From Actinomycetota bacterium (GTDB lineage Bacteria > Actinomycetota > Actinomycetes > Nanopelagicales > Nanopelagicaceae): a stretch of 6,456 bases of DNA. Below are positions 1-5,173 of this stretch, in pieces. The position numbers were made by a program, and so were the translations under genes. A model generated the notes under the pieces. The model worked only from the letters and a program-made list of their open reading frames with translations. It did no database searches and had not been told where the DNA came from. The stretch lies in the NCBI GenBank assembly GCA_009701085.1, contig WLKV01000036.1, positions 1 to 6,456 on the forward strand, read 5' to 3'. The first letter of the stretch is position 1. Each line of letters opens with the position of its first letter.

Positions 1-291
1 GCGCTTTCCTTCCGACATCAATTTACGAGTTGTGTTATCGATTGCGCTGATGTGATCAGCATCGAAGGCATGGCGCATGCCGAGTGTGTAGGCCAAGGCA
101 GCTGTGCCCCATCCAAAGAGTGAGCCATCTGCGAGTTCGTAATTGCCTGATGTAGCCCGCCACATGAGAAGCGCGCCTGCGATATGGAGGAATGCAATAA
201 AGCCGAACATGGCAGCCATACGGCGCCACTCATCGGGCGTGAGGCGGTCTTTGAGGGGGGTGCGAGGGACTTCGCGTACAACGTCGTTCAT
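1..291 (-). CDS. NiCoT-family nickel/cobalt permease, N-terminal part (cut by left edge)
   Basis: This is the first 97 codons of a gene whose 3' part lies outside the window. The protein would import Ni2+ and/or Co2+ across the cytoplasmic membrane. The translation shows a charged cytoplasmic N-terminus (about 1-24), a first hydrophobic helix (about 27-45), a short loop, and a second helix (about 58-75) leading into RHAFDADHISAIDN at 73-86. That is the HxxxxDH signature (H74, D79, H80) of the HoxN/NixA family, which forms the metal-selecting site and makes the family call firm. Whether Ni or Co is preferred cannot be read from this part. The ATG at 291 is preceded by a GGGGAGGG Shine-Dalgarno sequence (298-305, minus strand, 6-base spacing). 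The gene diverges from the TPR gene at 453. A Nur-box-like palindrome lies 21 bases upstream, suggesting nickel-responsive repression. Nickel might serve Ni-superoxide dismutase, urease or hydrogenase; none of these is visible here. Confidence 0.93.
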   Translation of the reverse strand, partial: MNDVVREVPRTPLKDRLTPDEWRRMAAMFGFIAFLHIAGALLMWRATSGNYELADGSLFGWGTAALAYTLGMRHAFDADHISAIDNTTRKLMSEGKR

Positions 292-311
292 GAAGAGCCC
301 TCCCCGGCTAG

Positions 312-328
312 ATGCAAATGATTTGCAA
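312..328. promoter_or_regulatory. Nur-box-like palindromic operator upstream of the Ni/Co permease
   Basis: The sequence ATGCAA-ATGAT-TTGCAA contains a perfect 7-base inverted repeat around one base (TGCAAAT G ATTTGCA, 313-327). It fits the Streptomyces Nur box as I recall it (tTGCaa-N5-ttGCAA), which is bound by the Fur-family nickel regulator Nur. It sits 21 bases before the start codon of a nickel/cobalt permease, which is where a repressor of nickel uptake would be expected. On the minus strand, TANNNT -10 candidates lie at 336-341 (TAACCT) and 348-353 (TAAATT). The operator would then cover the start of transcription or the bases just after it. Neither candidate has a convincing -35. Assignment to Nur rather than another Fur-family or metal regulator is inference from motif and gene context. 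Confidence 0.7.
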
Positions 329-398
329 GAAGGCAAGGTTAACTGAGAATTTACGCCCGAGCCAGTTGAAATAAGGGCGAGACGGGCGGCGTTAGGTC

Positions 399-404
399 TA
401 AAGT
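399..404 (+). promoter_or_regulatory. Candidate -10 element for the TPR/membrane-protein operon
   Basis: TAAAGT fits the actinobacterial TANNNT -10 pattern and would start transcription near 411, giving a leader of about 42 bases before the ATG at 453. No good -35 lies at the usual distance; the nearest TTGAAA (366-371) is too far away. The leader would contain a small perfect hairpin, GCCCT-AGAAC-AGGGC (418-432), just before the ribosome binding site AGGAGG (437-442 and the overlapping 440-445). Only the position and the -10 pattern support this. Confidence 0.3.
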
Positions 405-452
405 GCAGGAATCTCGAGCCCTAGAACAGGGCAAGCAGGAGGAGGTCTTTAG

Positions 453-1415
453 ATGAGCGATGACGAAGGCCAGGACGAGTTAGTAACCGAAGAGATGCTC
501 TGGGATCGAATCCCCGAGGTTCAAGGTGAAGAGCGCGCCAATACGTATTACGAATTATCGGCCCGCATATTTGCACGCGGTCAATATGACGAAGCGTTGG
601 CGCTCGCTGAAACTGCACGAGATATCTTCTCTGAGTTAGGTGCTGCTGCACCGAGTGAAGGTTTAGCACAAGCGTATTCCGCGATTGGTTACAACCTCAA
701 TCAACTCAAGCGCATGGATGAAGCTGCAACTGCGATGAGCAAAGCAGTTTCAATTTTGCGTGAGAACAAATCTCCGATTGCTCTTGAGCTAGCTTGCACT
801 CTCGGTGAGTGGTGGTACGCATCTAAGAATTATGAAAAAGTTATTGAGACTATGTACGAATGTTCGCAAGAACATCTCGTTGATGGAAACAATATCGGTG
901 CAGCAAACGATATGCACCTCATCGGTTGTGCTCAGCGCGAGCTAAAGAATTATGCCGAAGCAATTATCTGCTTCCAAGAAGCGCGCAAAATGTTTAAGCT
1001 TGAAAAAGAAGTTATCCATGTAGCTCGTTGCGATCAGAAGATGGCCTCATGTTATGTCGAACTCGGAGATGGTGAGAAGGCTTTCGAAGCTGCGCAAAAA
1101 TCAATCGATGTCTTTGAAACTGCACACGATCATCGTCGCGAAACTTTTGCTCTCTTTGAGCTAGGCAAGGCAGAAATTCTCCTTGGCAAACTCGAAGATG
1201 GACTCTCAACGCTCGATGGTGTGCTTCAGATCGTTGCTGAAGATGAGCCGAAAGACTTTGAATTTATCCTTGATATTGAAGATCGAATGGTTGCCGTTAT
1301 GCGCCAGCTCGGACGTATGGATGAAGCTGCAGAAGTGGAGCGCCGTTTAACTTCTGTTCGCGAAGCTCTTGCCGAAGAACCTCTTTCTGAAGCAGATGTA
1401 ACGCTTAACGACTAG
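453..1415 (+). CDS. Seven-repeat TPR protein, cytoplasmic
   Basis: A 320-residue soluble protein made almost wholly of tetratricopeptide repeats. There is no signal peptide or membrane segment, and the N-terminus is acidic. Helix-turn-helix units with typical TPR residues (pattern L/A-G-Y, then Y/M-D/A-EA) lie at roughly 27-60, 71-104, 109-143, 151-184, 191-224, 231-264 and 270-303. Examples are the 'GQYDEALALAETA', 'KRMDEAATAMSKA' and 'KNYAEAIICFQEA' segments. TPR arrays are protein-binding scaffolds, so the likely role is to bind a partner; no catalytic motif is visible. The ATG at 453 has a strong AGGAGG ribosome binding site about 7 bases upstream. The TAG stop (1413-1415) is followed at once by the ATG of the FTR1/COG4280-like membrane protein. 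The two are therefore surely co-transcribed and probably translationally coupled, suggesting that this protein works with or on the membrane protein. The specific function is unknown. Confidence 0.85.
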   Translation: MSDDEGQDELVTEEMLWDRIPEVQGEERANTYYELSARIFARGQYDEALALAETARDIFSELGAAAPSEGLAQAYSAIGYNLNQLKRMDEAATAMSKAVSILRENKSPIALELACTLGEWWYASKNYEKVIETMYECSQEHLVDGNNIGAANDMHLIGCAQRELKNYAEAIICFQEARKMFKLEKEVIHVARCDQKMASCYVELGDGEKAFEAAQKSIDVFETAHDHRRETFALFELGKAEILLGKLEDGLSTLDGVLQIVAEDEPKDFEFILDIEDRMVAVMRQLGRMDEAAEVERRLTSVREALAEEPLSEADVTLND

Positions 1416-2453
1416 ATGCTTCAGACTCTCTCGGGTGCTGATTTTGCGCTATTTATCTCGGTATTTCTCGCTTGCACCGTTGAAGCGGTCGAGGCGGTCA
1501 CTATCGTTCTAGCCGCAGGCACTTCACGTAACTGGAGATCAGCTTCCCAGGGCGTAATCGCGGCGCTCATACTTCTTACAGCGCTCATCTTCACTCTTGG
1601 GCCAAGTATCGAGAAGCTACCTGAAAGCATTCTCCAATTAGCAGTAGGTGGGTTACTTCTGATTTTCGGAATGCAATGGCTCCGTAAGGCCATCTTGCGT
1701 GCAAGCGGTTTCAAAGCATTGCATGATGAAGAGAAAATATTCCGTGAAGAAGTTCAAGCAGCAGAGAAAGCTGCGAGAGTCTCACACTTCGTCGTAACCG
1801 ATTGGTATGCCTTCATGCTGTCCTTTAAAGGCGTACTTCTCGAAGGACTTGAAGTTGCCTTTATTGTCGTTACCTTCGGAGTGATTCAAAAGGGTTCTAA
1901 TCCGCAGGCTTTCTCTATCGCTCTTTGGGCCGCGCTAAGTTCAGTCGTTCTCGTAACCATTGCCGGATTTGTTATTCATAAACCGCTATCAAGAGTTCCA
2001 GAGAATTCAATGAAGTTCATTGTCGGAGTTCTTCTCACCTCATTTGGAATTTTCTGGGGAGCAGACGGAGCTGGAGCCAATTGGCCACATCACGATTTAT
2101 CTCTTCTGGTAATCATTCCGTCTGTGGCTGCACTCTGTTTTCTTCTGATTGAAATTTTAAAGGCACGAATAGTGAAGGGTTACCGCGTTAGCCCACCAAG
2201 ATCCCAACTCATCTCCCTACCCAACAAGACGGCTCCCACGTTTGTTCGGATCTCTGGCGGCTTCATCTACTTTTGGTATGACTTCATCGTTGGAGATGAT
2301 TGGCGTGTAGCCGCGGCGATAGTTCTTGCTTTAGCTGCAACCCACTCACTCGATTCGAATTCATGGTGGCTTCTACCAGCCGCGGTTGCAGCAGTGCTGA
2401 TATTTACTTTGCTCGAGGCAAGTGCTGCAAAGCCCAGTGATACATCGCAATAG
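1416..2453 (+). CDS. Polytopic membrane protein, COG4280/FTR1-like putative metal-ion permease
   Basis: A 345-residue integral membrane protein with about eight hydrophobic segments and a charged loop (about 99-125). Two related motifs stand out: 'VEAVEAVTIVLA' in the first helix (E23, E26) and 'LEGLEVAFIVV' after the loop (E143, E146). Each is an ExxE in a membrane helix, as in the REGLE motif of FTR1/EfeU iron permeases, and their placement suggests an internal duplication. I recognise the overall pattern ('EAVTIVLAAGTSRNWRSA', 'FGMQWLRKAILR') as the uncharacterised COG4280 membrane family. Metal transport is inference from the ExxE motifs. The C-terminal third holds a separate-looking module, 'FWYDFIVGDDWRVAAAIV' (286-303), followed by a last helix. 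The ATG directly abuts the TPR gene stop (TAGATG) with no Shine-Dalgarno of its own, implying translation by coupling. The 3' end overlaps the convergent methyltransferase gene by 50 bases. Confidence 0.8.
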   Translation: MLQTLSGADFALFISVFLACTVEAVEAVTIVLAAGTSRNWRSASQGVIAALILLTALIFTLGPSIEKLPESILQLAVGGLLLIFGMQWLRKAILRASGFKALHDEEKIFREEVQAAEKAARVSHFVVTDWYAFMLSFKGVLLEGLEVAFIVVTFGVIQKGSNPQAFSIALWAALSSVVLVTIAGFVIHKPLSRVPENSMKFIVGVLLTSFGIFWGADGAGANWPHHDLSLLVIIPSVAALCFLLIEILKARIVKGYRVSPPRSQLISLPNKTAPTFVRISGGFIYFWYDFIVGDDWRVAAAIVLALAATHSLDSNSWWLLPAAVAAVLIFTLLEASAAKPSDTSQ

Positions 2454-3054
2454 CACCAGCTGCTGAAGCATTCATAGATCTCGTTGAACCGTACTGTTCA
2501 ATCGCATAGAGGACTTGGCAGATTGCGATGCCTTCGTCAGACATTCCTGCGCCCTCTTGGCCAAAGAGAAGTACGCATTTCTCAGGAAGTTCTGCACCTT
2601 CAAGATGTTTTGATCCGGGCACGTTATCAATACCAATAATGGGAGTTTCATTTTCTGCACACCACTGAGCGAAGTCAGCGATGGTTGGGTGATGCAATAC
2701 GGTGAGATATCGATCGGTAACCATTGCACCACGCTTATTCCAGTCACGTTTGCCGACGATATGTACATACGACGCGTTAAATGCATTAGCTGTACGAACG
2801 ATTGAACCGATATTTAAATCATGCTGCCAATTCTCAATCGCAATCTGCAATTTGTGGCGTTTTGTATTGAGGTCAGCGACTATCGCTTCAACGGTCCAAT
2901 ATCTGTAGTGATCCAACACATTTCGACGATCTCCATTTTCGAGAAGTTCGGGATCGTATTGAGGACCAGTAGGCCACGGCTTTTCATGGGGGCCGACGCC
3001 GACTACTGGGAAAAATTCACCCGGTCCAATGACTGCAGGCGTATTGATTTCCAT
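2404..3054 (-). CDS. TrmH/SpoU-family RNA 2'-O-ribose methyltransferase (SPOUT)
   Basis: A 216-residue enzyme expected to transfer methyl from S-adenosylmethionine to the 2'-OH of a nucleotide in tRNA or rRNA. All three SpoU motifs are present. Motif 1 is N81-IGSIVRTANAF, with the conserved Arg at R87. Motif 2 is LLFGQEGAGMS (162-172). Motif 3 is AIEQYGSTRSMNASAAGAIAMYHW (184-207), with the knot Asn at N195. Motif 3 has IEQYGS where many members have IPM.G, so the substrate cannot be named. About 70 residues precede motif 1, similar in size to small TrmH-like RNA-binding extensions. The ATG at 3054 has no Shine-Dalgarno, but a TAGAGT -10 ends 6 bases before it, so the mRNA is probably leaderless. 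The gene ends inside the 3' end of the FTR1-like gene (50-base tail overlap) and diverges from the small membrane protein at 3110. Confidence 0.92.
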   Translation of the reverse strand: MEINTPAVIGPGEFFPVVGVGPHEKPWPTGPQYDPELLENGDRRNVLDHYRYWTVEAIVADLNTKRHKLQIAIENWQHDLNIGSIVRTANAFNASYVHIVGKRDWNKRGAMVTDRYLTVLHHPTIADFAQWCAENETPIIGIDNVPGSKHLEGAELPEKCVLLFGQEGAGMSDEGIAICQVLYAIEQYGSTRSMNASAAGAIAMYHWALQHLPRAK

Positions 3055-3060
3055 GGATGC

Positions 3061-3090
3061 ACTCTAAACTTAAGAAGCTGGCATTACCAA
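3061..3090 (-). promoter_or_regulatory. Promoter giving a probably leaderless methyltransferase mRNA
   Basis: Read on the minus strand there is a TTGGTA (-35, 3085-3090), an 18-base spacer, TAGAGT (-10, 3061-3066), then GCATCC and the ATG at 3054. The -10 ends exactly 6 bases before the start codon, which would place transcription start on or next to the A of ATG. No ribosome binding site fits between them. Leaderless genes with this spacing are common in actinobacteria. The pattern match is seen in the sequence; the start site is inferred. Confidence 0.6.
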
Positions 3091-3109
3091 TGATTATTTA
3101 GGAGTCATT

Positions 3110-3454
3110 ATGGAGATTGTTTATCACGTCGCTTTTGGCATCCACCTGCTCTGCGTGGCTGCGATTCTCGTGCTCTTACTCTTGCAGGCGAATAAGAACC
3201 CGAAGAAGTTAAGCGCTGGCGTTGTCCATGCATCTCTTACCGCCTTGATTGCTGCGGTTGTCATGGTTGGACTCTGGGACCAGGCACATGATGAACCTGC
3301 CAACCACACTAAGTTCGGCGTGAAAGGCCTCGTTATTGCTGTAATTCTGACACTTGGTTATAAGAATATAAAGAAGCCAATTCTGAAGAATTCAATCTGG
3401 GCGACCATGCTTGGTTTAACGCTTCTTAATGTTGTTATTGCATACACCTGGTAA
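3110..3454 (+). CDS. Small four-helix integral membrane protein, unknown function
   Basis: A 114-residue protein with four hydrophobic segments at about 5-25, 37-56, 70-84 and 95-112, short loops, and basic patches (NKNPKK at 28-33, KNIKK at 85-89) that would face the cytoplasm. His residues near helix ends (H6, H12, H40, H60, H66) are notable but form no known metal or heme motif. I do not recognise a named family; proteins of this size and pattern seem familiar from actinobacteria as conserved hypotheticals. The ATG at 3110 is well set by AGGAG (3100-3104) with 5-base spacing. It diverges from the methyltransferase gene, with 55 bases between the starts. It lies only 8 bases before the carboxypeptidase gene, so the two are likely one transcript. 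A cell-envelope role is possible from that neighbour alone. Confidence 0.75.
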   Translation: MEIVYHVAFGIHLLCVAAILVLLLLQANKNPKKLSAGVVHASLTALIAAVVMVGLWDQAHDEPANHTKFGVKGLVIAVILTLGYKNIKKPILKNSIWATMLGLTLLNVVIAYTW

Positions 3455-3462
3455 TTAACGTA

Positions 3463-4662
3463 ATGAAAAAATTCGGGATAGTGGCATGCCTTATTTTTGC
3501 CATCCCGAATATTGCACCAGTGCAGGCACAGGCTCTCGATCCCATTAACGTTGCCGCAACTTTTGAACGACTCACTGCAGGGTCCGCACTCTCCAATCCT
3601 TCAGTTGTAGTGATAGATCCATTAACTGGTTCAGTTGTCTACGAGAAGAGCGCTTACTCTCCACGAAAGCCTGCCTCTGTATTGAAGATCTATTCCGCCA
3701 CTGCAGCGTTGACATATATGCAGCCGACTCAGCGATTTACAACATCTGCATGGGTTGGAGTTAACGAGAAGAGCCTTGTTATCCAAGGCTCACTCGACCC
3801 TTGGATGAGCTTGAGCGATTCAGTAGCAAAGAAGATGGGGCGCACATCAATTCCTCGGATTGAGTACAACTCACTTTCGGCACTTAAAGAAGCCAATCCA
3901 GGATCAATCCGCAATTCAACAATTTATTACTCTGATTTGTATTCGCAGGATGTAGCAAATATCAAAGCCTTCTTTCTTAAGCGCGGCGTCAAGGCGGTTA
4001 TGAAGCGGGTATCAAATACCCAAGCGGAAGAACTATCTGCCGAGCAGATACTTTCTTCGGATTCACCAGAGCTTCAGGAGATGCTGGGGTTTGCGCTCAC
4101 ATGGAGCGATAACTTACTTACTGAGCGGATTGCCCGCCTTGCATCACAGGCAGCTGGATACCCTCTCAATGATGAAGGGGTAGCGCAGACTTTCCAAGAA
4201 GTACTTGCTGGGCTTGGTGTTGATAGCAAAGGGTTGGTAATCAAGGATGCGAGTGGGCTCTCTAGAGAAAATCGCATCACTGCAAGGCAGGTTGGCCAAT
4301 TACTGTTGAAGATTCGTAACGATTCCCGTTTCGCATCCTTGATAGGTGGTTTACCAATCAGCGGAGTCACCGGAACTTTGCGACATCGTTTTATAGATAC
4401 AGCGCCGCAGGCAATTGGTTTAGTAAGAGCAAAGACAGGAACACTGAATGGAACTGCCAACCTTGCAGGTTATGTTGAGGCTGGAGATCGTGAATACATA
4501 TTTGTCATCATCGCAGATCAATTGAAGCGAACCTCGCGCGCTGAAAAGTTTGCACGAGCGACCGTTGATCGCATCTTAGGAAAGATTGCCGCGCCGTTGT
4601 TGCCGGTGTTTCCTACTCAACCTGATGAAGTTGTAATTGGAGAAGTAGCTACAACTTCTTAG
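3463..4662 (+). CDS. dacB: D-alanyl-D-alanine carboxypeptidase/endopeptidase, PBP4 (peptidase S13) family
   Basis: A 399-residue penicillin-binding protein of low molecular mass that would trim or cleave peptidoglycan peptides outside the membrane. An N-terminal signal peptide is clear: MKK, a hydrophobic stretch (4-18), then likely cleavage after VQAQA near residue 24. All three serine-acyltransferase motifs are present and in order. They are SxxK as S72-VLK75 in the context 'RKPASVLKIYSA', SxN as S215-D-N217 in 'TWSDNLLTERIA', and KTG as K324-T-G326 in 'RAKTGTLNGTANLAGYV'. The stretch between the first two motifs (about 140 residues) is the inserted domain typical of S13 enzymes. The whole protein is at the short end for the family, as PBP4 enzymes are usually about 450-500 residues. 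The ATG follows the small membrane protein by 8 bases with no evident Shine-Dalgarno, so translation may depend on the upstream gene. The stop overlaps the convergent gene by 4 bases. Confidence 0.93.
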   Translation: MKKFGIVACLIFAIPNIAPVQAQALDPINVAATFERLTAGSALSNPSVVVIDPLTGSVVYEKSAYSPRKPASVLKIYSATAALTYMQPTQRFTTSAWVGVNEKSLVIQGSLDPWMSLSDSVAKKMGRTSIPRIEYNSLSALKEANPGSIRNSTIYYSDLYSQDVANIKAFFLKRGVKAVMKRVSNTQAEELSAEQILSSDSPELQEMLGFALTWSDNLLTERIARLASQAAGYPLNDEGVAQTFQEVLAGLGVDSKGLVIKDASGLSRENRITARQVGQLLLKIRNDSRFASLIGGLPISGVTGTLRHRFIDTAPQAIGLVRAKTGTLNGTANLAGYVEAGDREYIFVIIADQLKRTSRAEKFARATVDRILGKIAAPLLPVFPTQPDEVVIGEVATTS

Positions 4663-5075
4663 TCATCGTCGCGATCTTCATGATCGCGTTCTTTATTGTC
4701 ATGCTCTCCACGCTCGCCACGTTCGCGACCTTCATGCTCACTCCCACTTTGAGGCGCAGCAGTCACTTTTGGAATTGGAAGTGAGTTAACTCCAGTAGAA
4801 GAATTGTTTGACGTTGTAGCTGCTGGTGCTGAGTAAGAGACAGGGTTCGAATTTGCCGCTGATGGTTGAGTTGCCGCAACTGATTGTGAAGCAGTTGGAG
4901 TCTCTGCAATCGCAGGTGACTCATTATTGGCATTTGCGAAGAGAGATCCACCAAGGATGACTGCGCCCGCAACTACAAGAGTGGCGATAGGTAACTTCTT
5001 ATTGACCTTTTTAATTCCAGCGTATGAATCTCCGCTTTCGGTCATTTCGAACCAGTCTGGCTTCTTCGGTGTCAT
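4659..5075 (-). CDS. Single-pass membrane protein with a charged, low-complexity extracytoplasmic tail
   Basis: A 138-residue protein of unknown function. Residues 1-27 are a cytoplasmic head ending in basic residues (KKVNKK, 22-27). Residues 28-47 form one transmembrane helix (LPIATLVVAGAVILGGSLFA). By the positive-inside rule the rest lies outside. Residues 50-108 are a Ser/Thr/Ala/Pro/Asn-rich linker, probably disordered. Residues 110-138 are almost all Glu, Asp, Arg, His, Gly and Lys, with repeated ExERGERGEHD-like units and a DRDDD end. The tail lacks Cys and Met. It could bind cations or another envelope polymer, but nothing proves either. The ATG at 5075 has AGGGAG (5081-5086, minus strand) 5 bases upstream. 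A TATCTT -10 candidate lies at 5099-5104 on the minus strand. It diverges from ctaB and overlaps the dacB stop by 4 bases. Normal composition in the head and helix, plus a good ribosome site, argue that it is real. Confidence 0.78.
   Translation of the reverse strand: MTPKKPDWFEMTESGDSYAGIKKVNKKLPIATLVVAGAVILGGSLFANANNESPAIAETPTASQSVAATQPSAANSNPVSYSAPAATTSNNSSTGVNSLPIPKVTAAPQSGSEHEGRERGERGEHDNKERDHEDRDDD
4670..4697 (+). terminator. Candidate intrinsic terminator of the carboxypeptidase operon, inside the opposite gene
   Basis: A perfect 7-base stem CGCGATC (4670-4676), loop TTCAT, and GATCGCG (4682-4688) is followed by the T-rich run TTCTTTATT. It begins 8 bases after the dacB stop, so placement for plus-strand termination is good. 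The same bases encode part of the Asp/Arg/His/Glu-rich tail of the minus-strand gene, so the hairpin may be partly a by-product of that codon pattern. The T run is interrupted, which weakens the call. Confidence 0.5.
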
Positions 5076-5098
5076 GGTGACTCCCTTTCGTTAAGTGA

Positions 5099-5104
5099 AA
5101 GATA
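5099..5104 (-). promoter_or_regulatory. Candidate -10 element for the charged-tail membrane protein gene
   Basis: TATCTT on the minus strand fits TANNNT and would start transcription near 5092. That leaves a leader of about 16 bases, just enough to hold the AGGGAG ribosome site at 5081-5086. No strong -35 is seen at 17-18 bases. It lies in the 98-base divergent gap shared with ctaB, so the two promoters sit back to back, about 60 bases apart. Confidence 0.4.
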
Positions 5105-5161
5105 AGTTGGCATCCTTAAAAGAAACTGAGAATCGACCCGTTCTTCGCTGTCAGTTATGGG

Positions 5162-5167
5162 TACCCT
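5162..5167 (+). promoter_or_regulatory. -10 element placing ctaB on a probably leaderless mRNA
   Basis: TACCCT fits TANNNT and is followed by exactly 6 bases (AAGCGC) before the GTG at 5174. Transcription would therefore begin at the start codon. No Shine-Dalgarno is present upstream of the GTG, which supports this reading. The -35 is poor: TTCTTC at 5141-5146 gives only a 15-base spacer. The -10 to start-codon distance is the same as for the methyltransferase gene at 3054. Confidence 0.55.
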
Positions 5168-5173
5168 AAGCGC

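Noticed and set aside
18..281. Open frame on the minus strand (87 codons)
   Set aside because: It is out of frame with the NiCoT permease, whose HxxxxDH signature and ribosome site fix the true frame across the same bases.
143..346. Open frame on the plus strand opposite the permease start
   Set aside because: It lies antisense to a gene with a clear family signature, has no domain, and runs through the operator region.
418..432. Small hairpin GCCCT-AGAAC-AGGGC as a riboswitch or attenuator for the TPR operon
   Set aside because: A 5-base stem without a T run or other conserved structure is too weak to call.
292..452. Possible cobalamin riboswitch before the Ni/Co permease
   Set aside because: The gap is only 161 bases, shared by two divergent genes, and I find no B12-box-like sequence. 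The palindrome explains regulation better.
2472..2908. Open frames in other registers within the methyltransferase gene, on both strands
   Set aside because: All are shadows of the SpoU-motif frame. Their translations have no recognisable motif.
2821..3093. Plus-strand frame of 90 codons ending just before the small membrane protein gene
   Set aside because: It is antisense to the methyltransferase N-terminus, with no ribosome site and no family resemblance.
4763..4972. Gln/Leu-rich minus-strand frame
   Set aside because: It is a frame-shifted reading of the low-complexity linker of the charged-tail protein, and its composition reflects that repeat bias.
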